A program made the translations under genes and the position numbers. The notes below the pieces were generated by a model, which did not search any database, was not told the origin of the DNA, and saw nothing but the letters and a program-made list of their open reading frames with translations. 47,460 nt of DNA from Opitutia bacterium (lineage in GTDB: Bacteria; Verrucomicrobiota; Verrucomicrobiia; Opitutales; Seribacteraceae). The DNA lies in assembly GCA_002689665.1 (NCBI GenBank), contig NZEN01000079.1, positions 1-47,460 on the forward strand, in the 5' to 3' direction. Of this stretch, positions 36,779 through 46,488 are shown piece after piece (the first letter of the stretch is position 1; the number at the start of each line of letters is the position of its first letter).

Positions 36779-37324
36779 ATGTGTGCAGCGCAATTAGATG
36801 AAATTCCTGAAAGTGATGAACCCGCGGAAAAGAAAAATGCATCCAGTGGTGGCAATTTAGTACCTGCTTTAATTGCAATCGTTTTGGCACCCGCCTTAAC
36901 AGTCGGGGCTATGTATTTTTTGATTAACCTCAATAAACCTCAAGAAACTGTCAAGCAACAGATTACCGAGGGTGGTCAACCTCTAAACATGGAGCCTTCC
37001 GGAGAAGAAAAATTTTACGAGCTCAGTCAACTCATTACCAATCTGGGTGGGCCTATTAAATCTCGGTATATTAATTTAGACTTAAAATTAGAAGGTTTAG
37101 CCGGAGACTTTGAAAAAATCCTTGAGATGAATGAGCATCGAATACGAGATAAAGCATTATCTATCATGGGCGGGTATAGTTATGAAGATGCACAATTAGA
37201 TGGTTTTCAGGAAAGAGTCCGAGTTGATCTAAAGAAAGGATTCTCTTCAGTTTTGAGGAAATACCGGGATGGTGAGAGCGATCTTATTAGGCAAATATAT
37301 TTCATGCAGTTTGTGGTTCAGTGA
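36779..37324 (+). CDS. fliL: Flagellar basal body-associated protein FliL
   Basis: Single N-terminal TM; YINLDLKLEG; C-terminal VRVDLKKGFSSVLRKYRDGESDLIRQIYFMQFVVQ; precedes fliM. Confidence 0.85.
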   Translation: MCAAQLDEIPESDEPAEKKNASSGGNLVPALIAIVLAPALTVGAMYFLINLNKPQETVKQQITEGGQPLNMEPSGEEKFYELSQLITNLGGPIKSRYINLDLKLEGLAGDFEKILEMNEHRIRDKALSIMGGYSYEDAQLDGFQERVRVDLKKGFSSVLRKYRDGESDLIRQIYFMQFVVQ

Positions 37325-37341
37325 GCTAAAACCTTTTTTTA

Positions 37342-38358
37342 ATGCCAGAAGATACAAAATTTGATGATGAGAGCTTCGATATAAGTGAGATCGAAGGCTC
37401 TGTTGTAACTGGTCCAGTGTTTTTGCATGACGGCACGAAAATCACGGATTCTTCTGCGGTCAGCGTTAAAAAGTATGATTTCACAAACCCAATCGTTTTG
37501 TCGGATGCGGATTTGAGCAAACTCAGGACAAAGTCAGAGCAATTTGTCTATTATTTATCGGGTCATCTCTCAATGTTTCTAAGGACTGAGTTTAATCTCG
37601 AACTCGAAGATCTCAATGCCGATCTTTATTCCAATTTCACCCAATCAATCAAGACACCTTCTTGCATTTCGCTTTTTAAAATTCAGGAATTAAATGGTGT
37701 TTGTCTATTGGATGTTAACTCTCACTTATCCGTAACCGTAGTTGATCGAATTTTAGGCGGCAGAGGCTCGACAAATCCTGAAGAACGAGGTCTGACTGAT
37801 ATTGAGAAAGCTCTCGTTGAGGATTTTAACTTAATTATTCTTGAGGAGTGGTGTAAGCAATGGTCAAGTTCCATGCAGTTGACTCCATCGATTATTGGCA
37901 ATGAGAGTACAGGTAAGTTCCTACAGACATCTCCCTCGGACGCGATGGTCTTAGTTTTAAGCATGGAAGCATCCTTTGGGGATGTTTCCGGTCCTATGAG
38001 GATTGCAGTTCCATACTACACGATGGAACCTGTCTTAAGTAGGCTTTTATCAACAGCCTCAGCGGAAGAAAAGAAACCCGTCGCCAAAATGCCAAGATGG
38101 CATGAAATATACGATGATATTCCTGTAGATGTTTCCGCAGAGTGGGATGCGTTTCATTTAACACTCCGCGATCTGTCGAATCTTCAAGTGGATGATGTGA
38201 TCGAGATGGATCCTGATTTAATAAATAACACTCATTTAAGGGTTGAGGGGCGCACCTGTTTTACGGGAGAAATAGGGTTGGAAGGAGATCAAGTAGCCTT
38301 TCAAGTAAATGAGAGCATTTCAGAAGCAGTAAAATTAATCGGCAAAAAAAATGGATAG
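37342..38358 (+). CDS. fliM: Flagellar motor switch protein FliM
   Basis: YDFTNPIVLSDADLSKLRTKSEQFVYYLSGHLSMFLRTEF; VDRILGGRG; C-terminal SpoA-like domain. Confidence 0.92.
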   Translation: MPEDTKFDDESFDISEIEGSVVTGPVFLHDGTKITDSSAVSVKKYDFTNPIVLSDADLSKLRTKSEQFVYYLSGHLSMFLRTEFNLELEDLNADLYSNFTQSIKTPSCISLFKIQELNGVCLLDVNSHLSVTVVDRILGGRGSTNPEERGLTDIEKALVEDFNLIILEEWCKQWSSSMQLTPSIIGNESTGKFLQTSPSDAMVLVLSMEASFGDVSGPMRIAVPYYTMEPVLSRLLSTASAEEKKPVAKMPRWHEIYDDIPVDVSAEWDAFHLTLRDLSNLQVDDVIEMDPDLINNTHLRVEGRTCFTGEIGLEGDQVAFQVNESISEAVKLIGKKNG

Positions 38359-38599
38359 CAAAAAAATGGATATTGTAATGGACGTGAAAGTTGATGTAAC
38401 CGTCCAGTTAGGGTCTGCGGAACTTCCAATGAAGGAAGTAGTTGAACTTAGTCCTGGTGCACAAATTCAACTTAAGCAAAATGCTAAAGACCCAGTGAGT
38501 CTCTTGGTGAACGGAAAGTTGATAGCACATGGTGAAGTGGTAGTCATTGATGACAAATTTGGTCTAAAAGTGACTGAGATTGTAGACTCTCCGTCCTGA
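38351..38599 (+). CDS. fliN: Flagellar motor switch protein FliN
   Basis: DVKVDVTVQLGSAELPMKEVVELSPGAQIQLKQNAKDPVSLLVNGKLIAHGEVVVIDDKFGLKVTEI. Confidence 0.95.
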   Translation: MDSKKMDIVMDVKVDVTVQLGSAELPMKEVVELSPGAQIQLKQNAKDPVSLLVNGKLIAHGEVVVIDDKFGLKVTEIVDSPS

Positions 38600-38628
38600 G
38601 GTTTTTACTTCTTTAATCCCATTCAAAC

Positions 38629-38982
38629 ATGGGAAATTATTTACCTCTTTGTATACTTTCAGGTACTTCGGTACCTTACGAATCAAACTTCGATGATCCA
38701 TGGGTTTGGGGTAAGGTGGTTTTTTTTCTTCTGGTACTTGGAATTATTGCTTTCTTCTTAAATTATTTATCAAAGCAAAAGGGAGTTAAGACCATGGTTG
38801 GAGGGAAAAATAATTTAAGAATAGTGGATACATGTTCTTTAGGTAATAGGCAATTTATTGTTGTCACTCAATATGAGTCCGAAAGGCATCTTTTAGCGGT
38901 ATCAACTTCGGGGATTTCTCATCTAGCTAAATTATCCAGTCAGAGTACTCCTCCCAATGATGCACCCAAGGTAACTGATTGA
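38629..38982 (+). CDS. fliO: Flagellar biosynthetic protein FliO
   Basis: N-terminal TM followed by LRIVDTCSLGNRQFIVVTQYESERHLLAVSTSGISHLAKL; between fliN and fliP. Confidence 0.85.
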   Translation: MGNYLPLCILSGTSVPYESNFDDPWVWGKVVFFLLVLGIIAFFLNYLSKQKGVKTMVGGKNNLRIVDTCSLGNRQFIVVTQYESERHLLAVSTSGISHLAKLSSQSTPPNDAPKVTD

Positions 38983-39007
38983 TTTTTTATTTTTAAATTA
39001 AATTTTT

Positions 39008-39763
39008 ATGAAAAAATTCTACTTAGTATTCTTTATCCTTAGTGTTTTCTCTATGGGTGATGTATACGCTCAGACAACGGGAACGGGTGCCCCTGGCTTG
39101 AGAATAGATGTAACTGGTTCCAATGAAGAGGGGGATTTTGGTGTAGCGATACAGTTAGTCGTTGCGATGACAATTCTTACCTTGGGACCCTCCGTAATCA
39201 TGATGATGACTTGCTTTACACGAATCGTAATCGTTTTAGGTTTTGTTAGAAATGCTATTGGAGTCAATGCGGCACCCTCTAGTCAAATTATCGTAGGTTT
39301 AGCTTTATTCCTAACATTTTTTGTGATGGGGCCGGTATGGGATCGAATTTATGACGATGCTGTTGTCCCTTATATGGATGCAACGATGAAATCAGGAGAT
39401 GCTTTGATGCTCGCCACCGCTCATATGAAAGACTTTATGATGAACCAGACAAGGCAAGAGGATGCACAATTTTTTCTAGAGATTTCAAGGCAAGGTGCGA
39501 TGACCCGTGATGAATTGCCTCTTAGTATCGTAGTCCCCTCTTTTGTTCTCAGTGAATTGAGGACAGCTTTTCAAATGGGTTTCCTTATTTTTATACCTTT
39601 TATCATTGTCGATTTCATTGTAGCATCATCTTTGATGTCAATGGGGATGATGATGATGCCCCCAGTAGTCATTTCCATGCCTTTTAAATTGCTTCTTTTT
39701 GTATTAGTGGATGGGTGGTATCTCGTAATTCAGTCTGTGGTCAATAGTTTCAATGTAGTTTAA
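39008..39763 (+). CDS. fliP: Flagellar biosynthetic protein FliP
   Basis: Signal peptide; MMTCFTRIVIVLGFVRNAIG; LPLSIVVPSFVLSELRTAFQMGFLIFIPFIIVDFIVASSLMSMGMMMMPPVVISMPFKLLLFVLVDGW. Confidence 0.97.
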   Translation: MKKFYLVFFILSVFSMGDVYAQTTGTGAPGLRIDVTGSNEEGDFGVAIQLVVAMTILTLGPSVIMMMTCFTRIVIVLGFVRNAIGVNAAPSSQIIVGLALFLTFFVMGPVWDRIYDDAVVPYMDATMKSGDALMLATAHMKDFMMNQTRQEDAQFFLEISRQGAMTRDELPLSIVVPSFVLSELRTAFQMGFLIFIPFIIVDFIVASSLMSMGMMMMPPVVISMPFKLLLFVLVDGWYLVIQSVVNSFNVV

Positions 39764-39775
39764 ACCTTCTTTTTT

Positions 39776-40045
39776 ATGACTTTAGAATTGGCAGTTGATA
39801 TTATGAGGAACTTGTTACAGACCGCCTTGCTGTTGGCCATCCCAATACTTGGGACTGCCATGGTCGTAGGCTTACTTATAAGTTTTGTACAATCAATTAC
39901 GAGTTTACAGGAGCAAACTCTCACCTTTGTGCCCAAGCTTGTATGTGTTTCCTTGGCTATCGTCCTTTCGGCAAATTTTATCCTCAAGACTCTGACTGAT
40001 TTTTGTATCTCGATGTTTAATATGATTCCGAATATGGCCCAATGA
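39776..40045 (+). CDS. fliQ: Flagellar biosynthetic protein FliQ
   Basis: Two-TM protein; AMVVGLLISFVQSITSLQEQTLTFVPKL. Confidence 0.96.
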   Translation: MTLELAVDIMRNLLQTALLLAIPILGTAMVVGLLISFVQSITSLQEQTLTFVPKLVCVSLAIVLSANFILKTLTDFCISMFNMIPNMAQ

Positions 40046-40806
40046 CCATTGAAGCAGGGGAGATCGTTGTTTGGGTTTTGGTCTTCCTCAGGACAGGAGC
40101 ATTTTTTATGGGAATCCCGCTTTTCGCTGGTAAAATGCTCCCTGGCAAATCTAAACTTGCTTTCGGTTTGCTTTTATCAATTTTGATTAACCCGTTGGTG
40201 CCCGCAAACTTGGAGCTGTCCACCCATTTTGCTGGTGCAATTCTCCTTGCACTTAATGAGATTTGTATCGGTCTAATGCTTGCGATGATGGTTCGCATGG
40301 TGTTTTTTGCAGTGGAGTTGGCCGGCCATCTTATTTCATACGAGATAGGATTAATGGCAAGTAATAGTATGAATCCTTTGTCAGGTGGATCAGATGGCAC
40401 AATCACAACCCTTTTATATTATTTCAGTCTGCTGATTTTCTTTGTGGCAGGTATTCACTATGATGTTTTGAAAGCTTTTATTATGAGTTTTGAGATCCTT
40501 CCTATCGGAAGCTTTTTTTTACAAGTCAATCCGATGGAGGAGTATGTGGCAGAAGTGGCTAAGGTTTTCGTTTTGGGAACTTTAATTGCGGCCCCTTTTA
40601 TAGCATTAAATTTCTTGGTTAATGTTTCTTTTGCAGTGTTAGGAAAGGCAGTGCCAAAGATGAATGTCTTCATGACGAGTTTTTCAATCAGAATACTTTC
40701 AGGGCTTGTTCTTCTAGTTGCTTCTTTGCTTCTTTTCACTTCTTATATTCTCGAGCACAGTCGTCGTTCTGTGGAAGTGATGTTGGATATCATTCAACTC
40801 GGTTAA
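40042..40806 (+). CDS. fliR: Flagellar biosynthetic protein FliR
   Basis: Polytopic; LRTGAFFMGIPLFAGKMLPGKSKLAFGLLLSILINP; AGHLISYEIGLMASNSMNPLSGGSDG; ATGA overlap with fliQ. Confidence 0.95.
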   Translation: MTIEAGEIVVWVLVFLRTGAFFMGIPLFAGKMLPGKSKLAFGLLLSILINPLVPANLELSTHFAGAILLALNEICIGLMLAMMVRMVFFAVELAGHLISYEIGLMASNSMNPLSGGSDGTITTLLYYFSLLIFFVAGIHYDVLKAFIMSFEILPIGSFFLQVNPMEEYVAEVAKVFVLGTLIAAPFIALNFLVNVSFAVLGKAVPKMNVFMTSFSIRILSGLVLLVASLLLFTSYILEHSRRSVEVMLDIIQLG

Positions 40807-40808
40807 AT

Positions 40809-41930
40809 ATGTCTGATGTAGATAAAAGCTCAAAAACAGAGGAGCCGACTGAGAAAAAGTTAGGTGAAGCACGCAGCAAAGGTCAGTTTGCTAAGGCACC
40901 CGAAATTTCGATGACAACAACCCTTCTTGCTGGGTTATTGATAATTTTGTTTTTTGCTCCTTCAAAAGCCGAGTATATGGCGGAGTTTACCAAGAGTTTA
41001 TTTGAAAACTTAGACTCGATTATACTTAATCAAGTCGGGGCAAGTTCCATGCTCAAGGAGGCTTATGGAACAATGGCAACAGTTGTACTGCCACTCATGC
41101 TTGCCTGTTTTTTTGCGGCATTTGTCTCAGAAGGTATGCAAACAGGCTTTTCTTATACTCCCAAGGTTATCGATCCAAGTCTTAATAAGTTTAATCCTAT
41201 AACTGGGGCGAAAAAAATATTTGGAATTAAAGGACTAAAGACGTTTTTGATTGATTTTTTAAAATTTTTGGCAATCGGAACAGTGGTTTGGTTAACTCTC
41301 TTGATTTTTTTGGATCACCCTATTTTTTACGCCCCAATTCCTATCGAAGAGGTTCTTCGATTTATTTATATACTTTTCTTGGTCTTATTTGCGATTTTGG
41401 TTCTGCTTCTCATCGTAATAGCGGTAATCAACTTTATTATTAAGAAAAAAGAGCACCATGAAGAGATGAAAATGACAAAGCAGGAGGTCAAGGATGAGCA
41501 TAAATCAAAAGAGGTTGCGCCAGAGGTAAAATCCGCCCAGAGAAAAAAAGCTCGTGAACTTCTAAGTGGTCAGGGTGCTCAAGATGTTTCTACAGCAGAT
41601 GTGGTTGTTACTAATCCAACACATTATGCCGTCGCACTTCGATATGAAAAAGGCACGGATCATGCTCCAGTTGTTGTTGCGAAAGGAGAAAATCTGTTGG
41701 CCAGAAGAATCAAAGCGATAGCAATTGAGTTTGAAGTACCATTGGTTGAGAACAAACCAGTGGCTCGTTCTTTGTTTGCACTAGGCCGGGTCGGAGAGGT
41801 AATTCCATTGGAACTTTATCGTGTAGTCGCAGAAATTTTGGCGAATGTTTACAAGGTTCATTCTTATTATTTTCATCGATTGAAAGCGCGTAGGTTGCTT
41901 GCTCGAAAAAAGTCACCTGTAGTTTTTTAA
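40809..41930 (+). CDS. flhB: Flagellar biosynthetic protein FlhB
   Basis: KTEEPTEKKLGEARSKGQFAKAPEIS; autocleavage motif TNPTHYAVALRYEKG; VENKPVARSLF. Confidence 0.97.
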   Translation: MSDVDKSSKTEEPTEKKLGEARSKGQFAKAPEISMTTTLLAGLLIILFFAPSKAEYMAEFTKSLFENLDSIILNQVGASSMLKEAYGTMATVVLPLMLACFFAAFVSEGMQTGFSYTPKVIDPSLNKFNPITGAKKIFGIKGLKTFLIDFLKFLAIGTVVWLTLLIFLDHPIFYAPIPIEEVLRFIYILFLVLFAILVLLLIVIAVINFIIKKKEHHEEMKMTKQEVKDEHKSKEVAPEVKSAQRKKARELLSGQGAQDVSTADVVVTNPTHYAVALRYEKGTDHAPVVVAKGENLLARRIKAIAIEFEVPLVENKPVARSLFALGRVGEVIPLELYRVVAEILANVYKVHSYYFHRLKARRLLARKKSPVVF

Positions 41931-41941
41931 AAACTTAAGAA

Positions 41942-44176
41942 ATGTTTGAGCAAATAAAAGAAAAATTATCCTCCTTAAAAGGTAATAGTGATCTTGGTTT
42001 CGTAGGTGGTCTTTTTCTGGCAATATTTCTTTTAGTTGTTCCTGTTCATAAGGATCTTCTAAGCTTACTGTTAGTAATCAGTATAGCTATTTCTCTCTTG
42101 ATTTTGTTGACCATTATTTACCTGAAGGATCCTTCAGAATTTTCAGTTTTTCCGACCCTTTTGCTCGCCGTCACTCTTTACAGGCTTGGATTGAATGTAG
42201 CGTCAACCCGACTTATTTTGTTGGACGGAGATGCAGGTGGAGTCATCGAAGCGTTTGGCAGTTTTGTAGTTCGAGGAAATTATGTCGTGGGTACGGTTAT
42301 ATTTTTAATTCTCGTTATCATTAATTTTGTGGTTATAACGAAAGGTGCTGGTCGAATTGCTGAAGTTACTGCTCGTTTCACTCTGGATGCTATGCCTGGA
42401 AAGCAAATGTCGATCGATGCGGAAATGCAAAATGGGGTCATTACTGAAGCACAAGCTTTGGCCAAAAGAGAAAAACTCCAAAAAGAAGCGGATTTTTATG
42501 GTTCAATGGATGGTGCCAGCAAATTCGTTCGAGGCGACGCTATTGCAGGAATTATAATTACAGTTGTAAATGTAGTAGGTGGTATCTTGATCGGCTTTTT
42601 TCAGAGAGATATGGAAATCACGCAAGCTCTGGAAACATACACCATCCTTTCGATTGGTGATGGGTTGGTCACCCAAGTGCCGTCGATTATTGTATCCATT
42701 GCTGCTGGTATTCTGGTAACACGTTCTTCTGAGGAGGGAGATTTGGGAGATTATGTCTCAAAGCAACTGATTGTATACCCTCGTGCTATTGCCATTGCAG
42801 GGGCATTGCTTCTGCTTTTTTCATTATTCCTGTACGAGACCTTTTGGCCATTTTTTATTCTCTCAGTTGCCTGTTTTGTTACTGCCTACTTCGTTAAGAA
42901 AAAACTTGATGATGCCGACCCGGAGCAAGATGGAATATCTAATCAGGGCAATCCGAATGCTCTTGCAGGTAATGCTCCTCAAGTCAATGCTGCGAGTCCT
43001 CACGGTGGTTCTCCACAAATTGGAGACGAGGCTTCTGCTTTAACCCCAATGGAGAGTGCAATCGAGCAGGAAGTCTTTGGTCTTGAGATGGGGTATGGTT
43101 TGCTTGTTTTAGCAGATAAAAAGAAAGGCGGGGATCTGTTGGATAGAATTACAGGTGCCAGAACAAACTTTGCCCGTGAAATGGGAATGTTATTACCCAC
43201 CATCGGAGTGCGTGATAATATTGAATTAGAGCCAAATGAGTATCGTTTTTTGCTTCGTGGTAAGGAAATTATCCGATCTAGTGTTATACCTGACCGGGTG
43301 TTAGCCATGAGCATGGGAGGTGGAGACGCTACGAAGCTAGACGGAATTCCTACAATTGAACCCGTTTTTGGTATTGGTGCAACTTGGATTGCTGAAGATA
43401 AAAAACGCGAGGCTGAAGTTGAAGGTTGTACGGTAGTGGACCCTTCCTCTGTACTGGTTACCCATCTTTCTGATGTACTTAAGAGATTTGCATATCTCAT
43501 TCTAGAAAGAGAAGGAACTCAGAAATTACTTGATTTGATTAAAGATAAGAACCCTACTCTTGTGAGCGAGTTATTGCCGGATTTAGTCAATGTTGGAGTG
43601 ATACAGAGAACCCTACAGAATTTGCTTCGTGAAAGAATCTCCATTAAGAACCTAACTCTTATTCTTGAAACAATTGCCGATATGGCTCCAATCACTAAGA
43701 ATCCTGACGAGCTTTCGGAGCAAGCCAGACGGAGACTGGGAATGTATTTTGTCAAAGAATTTGAAGTAGAACCTGAAAAACTTATTGCCCTCACTTTCGA
43801 CCCCTCTCTTGAGCAGGCTTTGATCGGTCGAGTCAAAAGAAGTCAGTTTGATATAGGTTTGGTTATGGATCCAGAAATAACCGAGGGTATTCTTCAGGAA
43901 ATTGATCCGAAGATAAGAGAAATGTCAGAGCAGGGTTTGACTCCATTACTGATTACCACTTCCGAACTCAGGTTGGCTTTTAGAAGATTTATGGAACCAT
44001 CTTATCCTCAATTGATTATTTTATCTTACCAGGAACTACCTACTGAGACTAGAATTGAGCCCTATGGGTCTATAACCTTGCCTCAAAACTCTTTGCCTCC
44101 TGAGGTTTTGCAGGCAATGAACGAAAATCCTGAATTAAATGGCGTTCAAGAGGAACCCACCCCTGTACCCGTATGA
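41942..44176 (+). CDS. flhA: Flagellar biosynthesis protein FlhA
   Basis: FSVFPTLLLAVTLYRLGLNVASTRLIL; GAGRIAEVTARFTLDAMPGKQMSIDAEMQNG; GDGLVTQVPSIIVSIAAGILVTRSS. Confidence 0.97.
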   Translation: MFEQIKEKLSSLKGNSDLGFVGGLFLAIFLLVVPVHKDLLSLLLVISIAISLLILLTIIYLKDPSEFSVFPTLLLAVTLYRLGLNVASTRLILLDGDAGGVIEAFGSFVVRGNYVVGTVIFLILVIINFVVITKGAGRIAEVTARFTLDAMPGKQMSIDAEMQNGVITEAQALAKREKLQKEADFYGSMDGASKFVRGDAIAGIIITVVNVVGGILIGFFQRDMEITQALETYTILSIGDGLVTQVPSIIVSIAAGILVTRSSEEGDLGDYVSKQLIVYPRAIAIAGALLLLFSLFLYETFWPFFILSVACFVTAYFVKKKLDDADPEQDGISNQGNPNALAGNAPQVNAASPHGGSPQIGDEASALTPMESAIEQEVFGLEMGYGLLVLADKKKGGDLLDRITGARTNFAREMGMLLPTIGVRDNIELEPNEYRFLLRGKEIIRSSVIPDRVLAMSMGGGDATKLDGIPTIEPVFGIGATWIAEDKKREAEVEGCTVVDPSSVLVTHLSDVLKRFAYLILEREGTQKLLDLIKDKNPTLVSELLPDLVNVGVIQRTLQNLLRERISIKNLTLILETIADMAPITKNPDELSEQARRRLGMYFVKEFEVEPEKLIALTFDPSLEQALIGRVKRSQFDIGLVMDPEITEGILQEIDPKIREMSEQGLTPLLITTSELRLAFRRFMEPSYPQLIILSYQELPTETRIEPYGSITLPQNSLPPEVLQAMNENPELNGVQEEPTPVPV

Positions 44177-44188
44177 TATTAATCTAAT

Positions 44189-45325
44189 ATGTCAATTCTC
44201 CAACAAGCTAATACAGGTGAAGGAACTGGAAAAAAGTTTCGACTTATCGTGCGTTCAGCAGAAGAAGCTGTTCGCGTGATCCGGGATAAACTAGGTGACA
44301 ATGCGAAAGTAATTTCCGTCAGACAAGTCGGTGGAGAAGGTTTGAAGCGTTTTATTTCGTCGCCAAAGCTCGAAGTGATTGCCCAGGTAGTGGAAGAAAA
44401 TGAAGAGGCTCGTGAAGTAATTGACCAAACTGTCACAGAATCTTTGGTTAATCCTACTCCTGCAAAGGAAAAAACCGCAGAAAAGGCTGGTGATGAGGAA
44501 CCTGCCCCAAATACTAAAAAAGTAGAAGTTAAGGAAGCTGACGAGAATGGTAATGATAATTACAAACTTTTGTCAAAGTTCGGCTTTGATAAAGCTCTTC
44601 TTTCAGATATCCGATCTTGGTCTAACTGGTCGAAATTAGAGCAGGCTTCCATCGCAGAAGTGTTAAAAGAAATCACGGTTGGACTTAGCGACCGCTACCG
44701 TTCAATCACAGAAACCATGTGTACCGAAAAAGTAGCTCTACTAGGAGGTCCAGGGGTGGGGAAGACTACCACCCTTTGTAAGTTTTTGGCTCATGAGGTT
44801 TTCATGAATAAAAATCTTCCAAGTGTGCTTAAGGTTGAAAACGGTGTGCCCAATCCGGATGACGCACTTCGAATATTCTGTGAAGTTGTTGGAGTGACCC
44901 TGTTTCGGGAATCAGAGAGTATCCCTCAGGTAGACGAGAATCATCCATTGTATCTTGATTTTCCAGGGTTTGGTTTAAGTGAGATGGATGAATGGACAGG
45001 TGCCAATCAGATTTTAGATGATTTAGGAGTAGCAACTCGTATTTTAGTGGTCAATGGAGCTTATGATCGAGAAATTATAAACAGGTATATTCGTTCATCA
45101 AAAAGTGTTAATGCGACTCACATAGCAATCACTCACTTTGATGAAATGACAAACTCCACAAAGCTCTGGCCCATCATTCTTAATTCAAATCTTGCTCCTG
45201 TTTGTATTTGTAATGGGCAAAATGTAACCGGGGACTTCTCCACAAGTGTACTTAATCAATTAATAGCTAAAACTTTCCCCGAGGAACTTTACTCGAAGGG
45301 TTTTGCTAGCTATCAACGAATATAG
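44189..45325 (+). CDS. flhF: Divergent FlhF-like SRP-type GTPase
   Basis: N-terminal KFRLIVRSAEEAVRVIRDKLGDNAKVISVRQVGGEGLKRF; P-loop LLGGPGVGKTTTLCKF; CNGQNVTGDF; directly after flhA. Confidence 0.82.
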   Translation: MSILQQANTGEGTGKKFRLIVRSAEEAVRVIRDKLGDNAKVISVRQVGGEGLKRFISSPKLEVIAQVVEENEEAREVIDQTVTESLVNPTPAKEKTAEKAGDEEPAPNTKKVEVKEADENGNDNYKLLSKFGFDKALLSDIRSWSNWSKLEQASIAEVLKEITVGLSDRYRSITETMCTEKVALLGGPGVGKTTTLCKFLAHEVFMNKNLPSVLKVENGVPNPDDALRIFCEVVGVTLFRESESIPQVDENHPLYLDFPGFGLSEMDEWTGANQILDDLGVATRILVVNGAYDREIINRYIRSSKSVNATHIAITHFDEMTNSTKLWPIILNSNLAPVCICNGQNVTGDFSTSVLNQLIAKTFPEELYSKGFASYQRI

Positions 45326-45332
45326 CCGCCAT

Positions 45333-45671
45333 ATGAAAAACGATGCACGATACTTTTTTTGCCTCAATGGTTTTGTCGGCTTTTTACTTTTTTATCTAAT
45401 CGCCTCCTTTTTACACCAAAACTTTGCTTTTTCGTTGATGCACGGTGCTATCGGTTGCTTATTTTTTGCTATTTACGGAAGGTTTCTTTTAAGTATTCTC
45501 TTAAAGAATAATATTGTTCAGTCTGCCCAATCTACACAAGTTTCTAGCACTGTTTCCAAAGTTAAAGATAGTCCACCATCTAACCGAAACCCCAAACCCA
45601 AAGCAATTTCTCGTAATCAAACTTCTGATTTACCTCCCTCAGAGCAACCGATGGTCGACACAAAAGTTTAA
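45333..45671 (+). CDS. Small membrane protein (two predicted TM helices, Pro/Ser-rich tail), unknown function
   Basis: CLNGFVGFLLFYLIASFL and LMHGAIGCLFFAIYGRFLLSILL hydrophobic segments; tail SPPSNRNPKPKAISRNQTSDLPPSEQP; between flhF-like gene and fliA. Confidence 0.7.
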   Translation: MKNDARYFFCLNGFVGFLLFYLIASFLHQNFAFSLMHGAIGCLFFAIYGRFLLSILLKNNIVQSAQSTQVSSTVSKVKDSPPSNRNPKPKAISRNQTSDLPPSEQPMVDTKV

Positions 45672-45677
45672 TTTTAA

Positions 45678-46472
45678 ATGACAACCGCTTCGCATTTATC
45701 CACGAATCCTTCGGCCAACACACCGAGGGTTAGGATTGCTAGCGAGAACTACAGAAAAGCAATGCGTTCCGATGCCGAACGCGAGAAACTTATTCAAGAT
45801 TATCTACCCTTGGTTAAATCCATTGTTGTGAGGATGAGACATAACTTTCCTGATCATTATGACATGGAGGATATTTACGGAGTTGCGGTGAGAGCTTTGA
45901 TCGTTTCAGTAAATCACTTTAATCCTACAAAAGGAAAAGCATTTGGAAATTATGCAGCACTTCGCATTCGAGGTTCCTTGCTGGATGAACTTAGGAAAAT
46001 TGATGCACTTCCTCGTGCTAACCGTGCTAAAGCTAGGTCGTTGCAAGCTACTATTCGGGAATTTGAACTTAAGCACAACCGCACACCAACAGAATCTGAA
46101 GTTTGCTCCGAACTCAATCTTTCTGCATCTGAATATGCAAAGCTCCTTAAGGAGACTCAGCCCATCTCCTTTGTTCCGATAGATGGCAATCAACCGGCAG
46201 GTGTTGGTGAGGAAAATCTACCACTCTCTGAAACTTTAGATGATCCCACTGAAATTACTTCTGCGGAAAGGCTTGAGGAAAAAGAGAAGGTTTTATTACT
46301 ACGAGACAAAATTAAAGAATTGCCTGATCAGCAGAAGAAGATTCTGATGCTTTATTATTTTGAAGAACTTAGGCTCTCTGAAATTGCTCACATCTTTGGC
46401 TTGACCGAAGGAAGAATTAGTCAAATCCTTTCTCAGACTTTGTTAACACTGAAGGCTCAATTTAAATCATAA
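45678..46472 (+). CDS. fliA: RNA polymerase sigma factor for flagellar operons (FliA/WhiG family)
   Basis: YLPLVKSIVVRMRHNFPDHYDMEDIYGVAVRALIVSVNHFNPTKGKAFGNYAALRIRGSLLDELRKID; region 4 LPDQQKKILMLYYFEELRLSEIAHIFGLTEGRISQILSQ. Confidence 0.93.
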   Translation: MTTASHLSTNPSANTPRVRIASENYRKAMRSDAEREKLIQDYLPLVKSIVVRMRHNFPDHYDMEDIYGVAVRALIVSVNHFNPTKGKAFGNYAALRIRGSLLDELRKIDALPRANRAKARSLQATIREFELKHNRTPTESEVCSELNLSASEYAKLLKETQPISFVPIDGNQPAGVGEENLPLSETLDDPTEITSAERLEEKEKVLLLRDKIKELPDQQKKILMLYYFEELRLSEIAHIFGLTEGRISQILSQTLLTLKAQFKS

Positions 46473-46488
46473 TCAAATTTAGTAAGAA

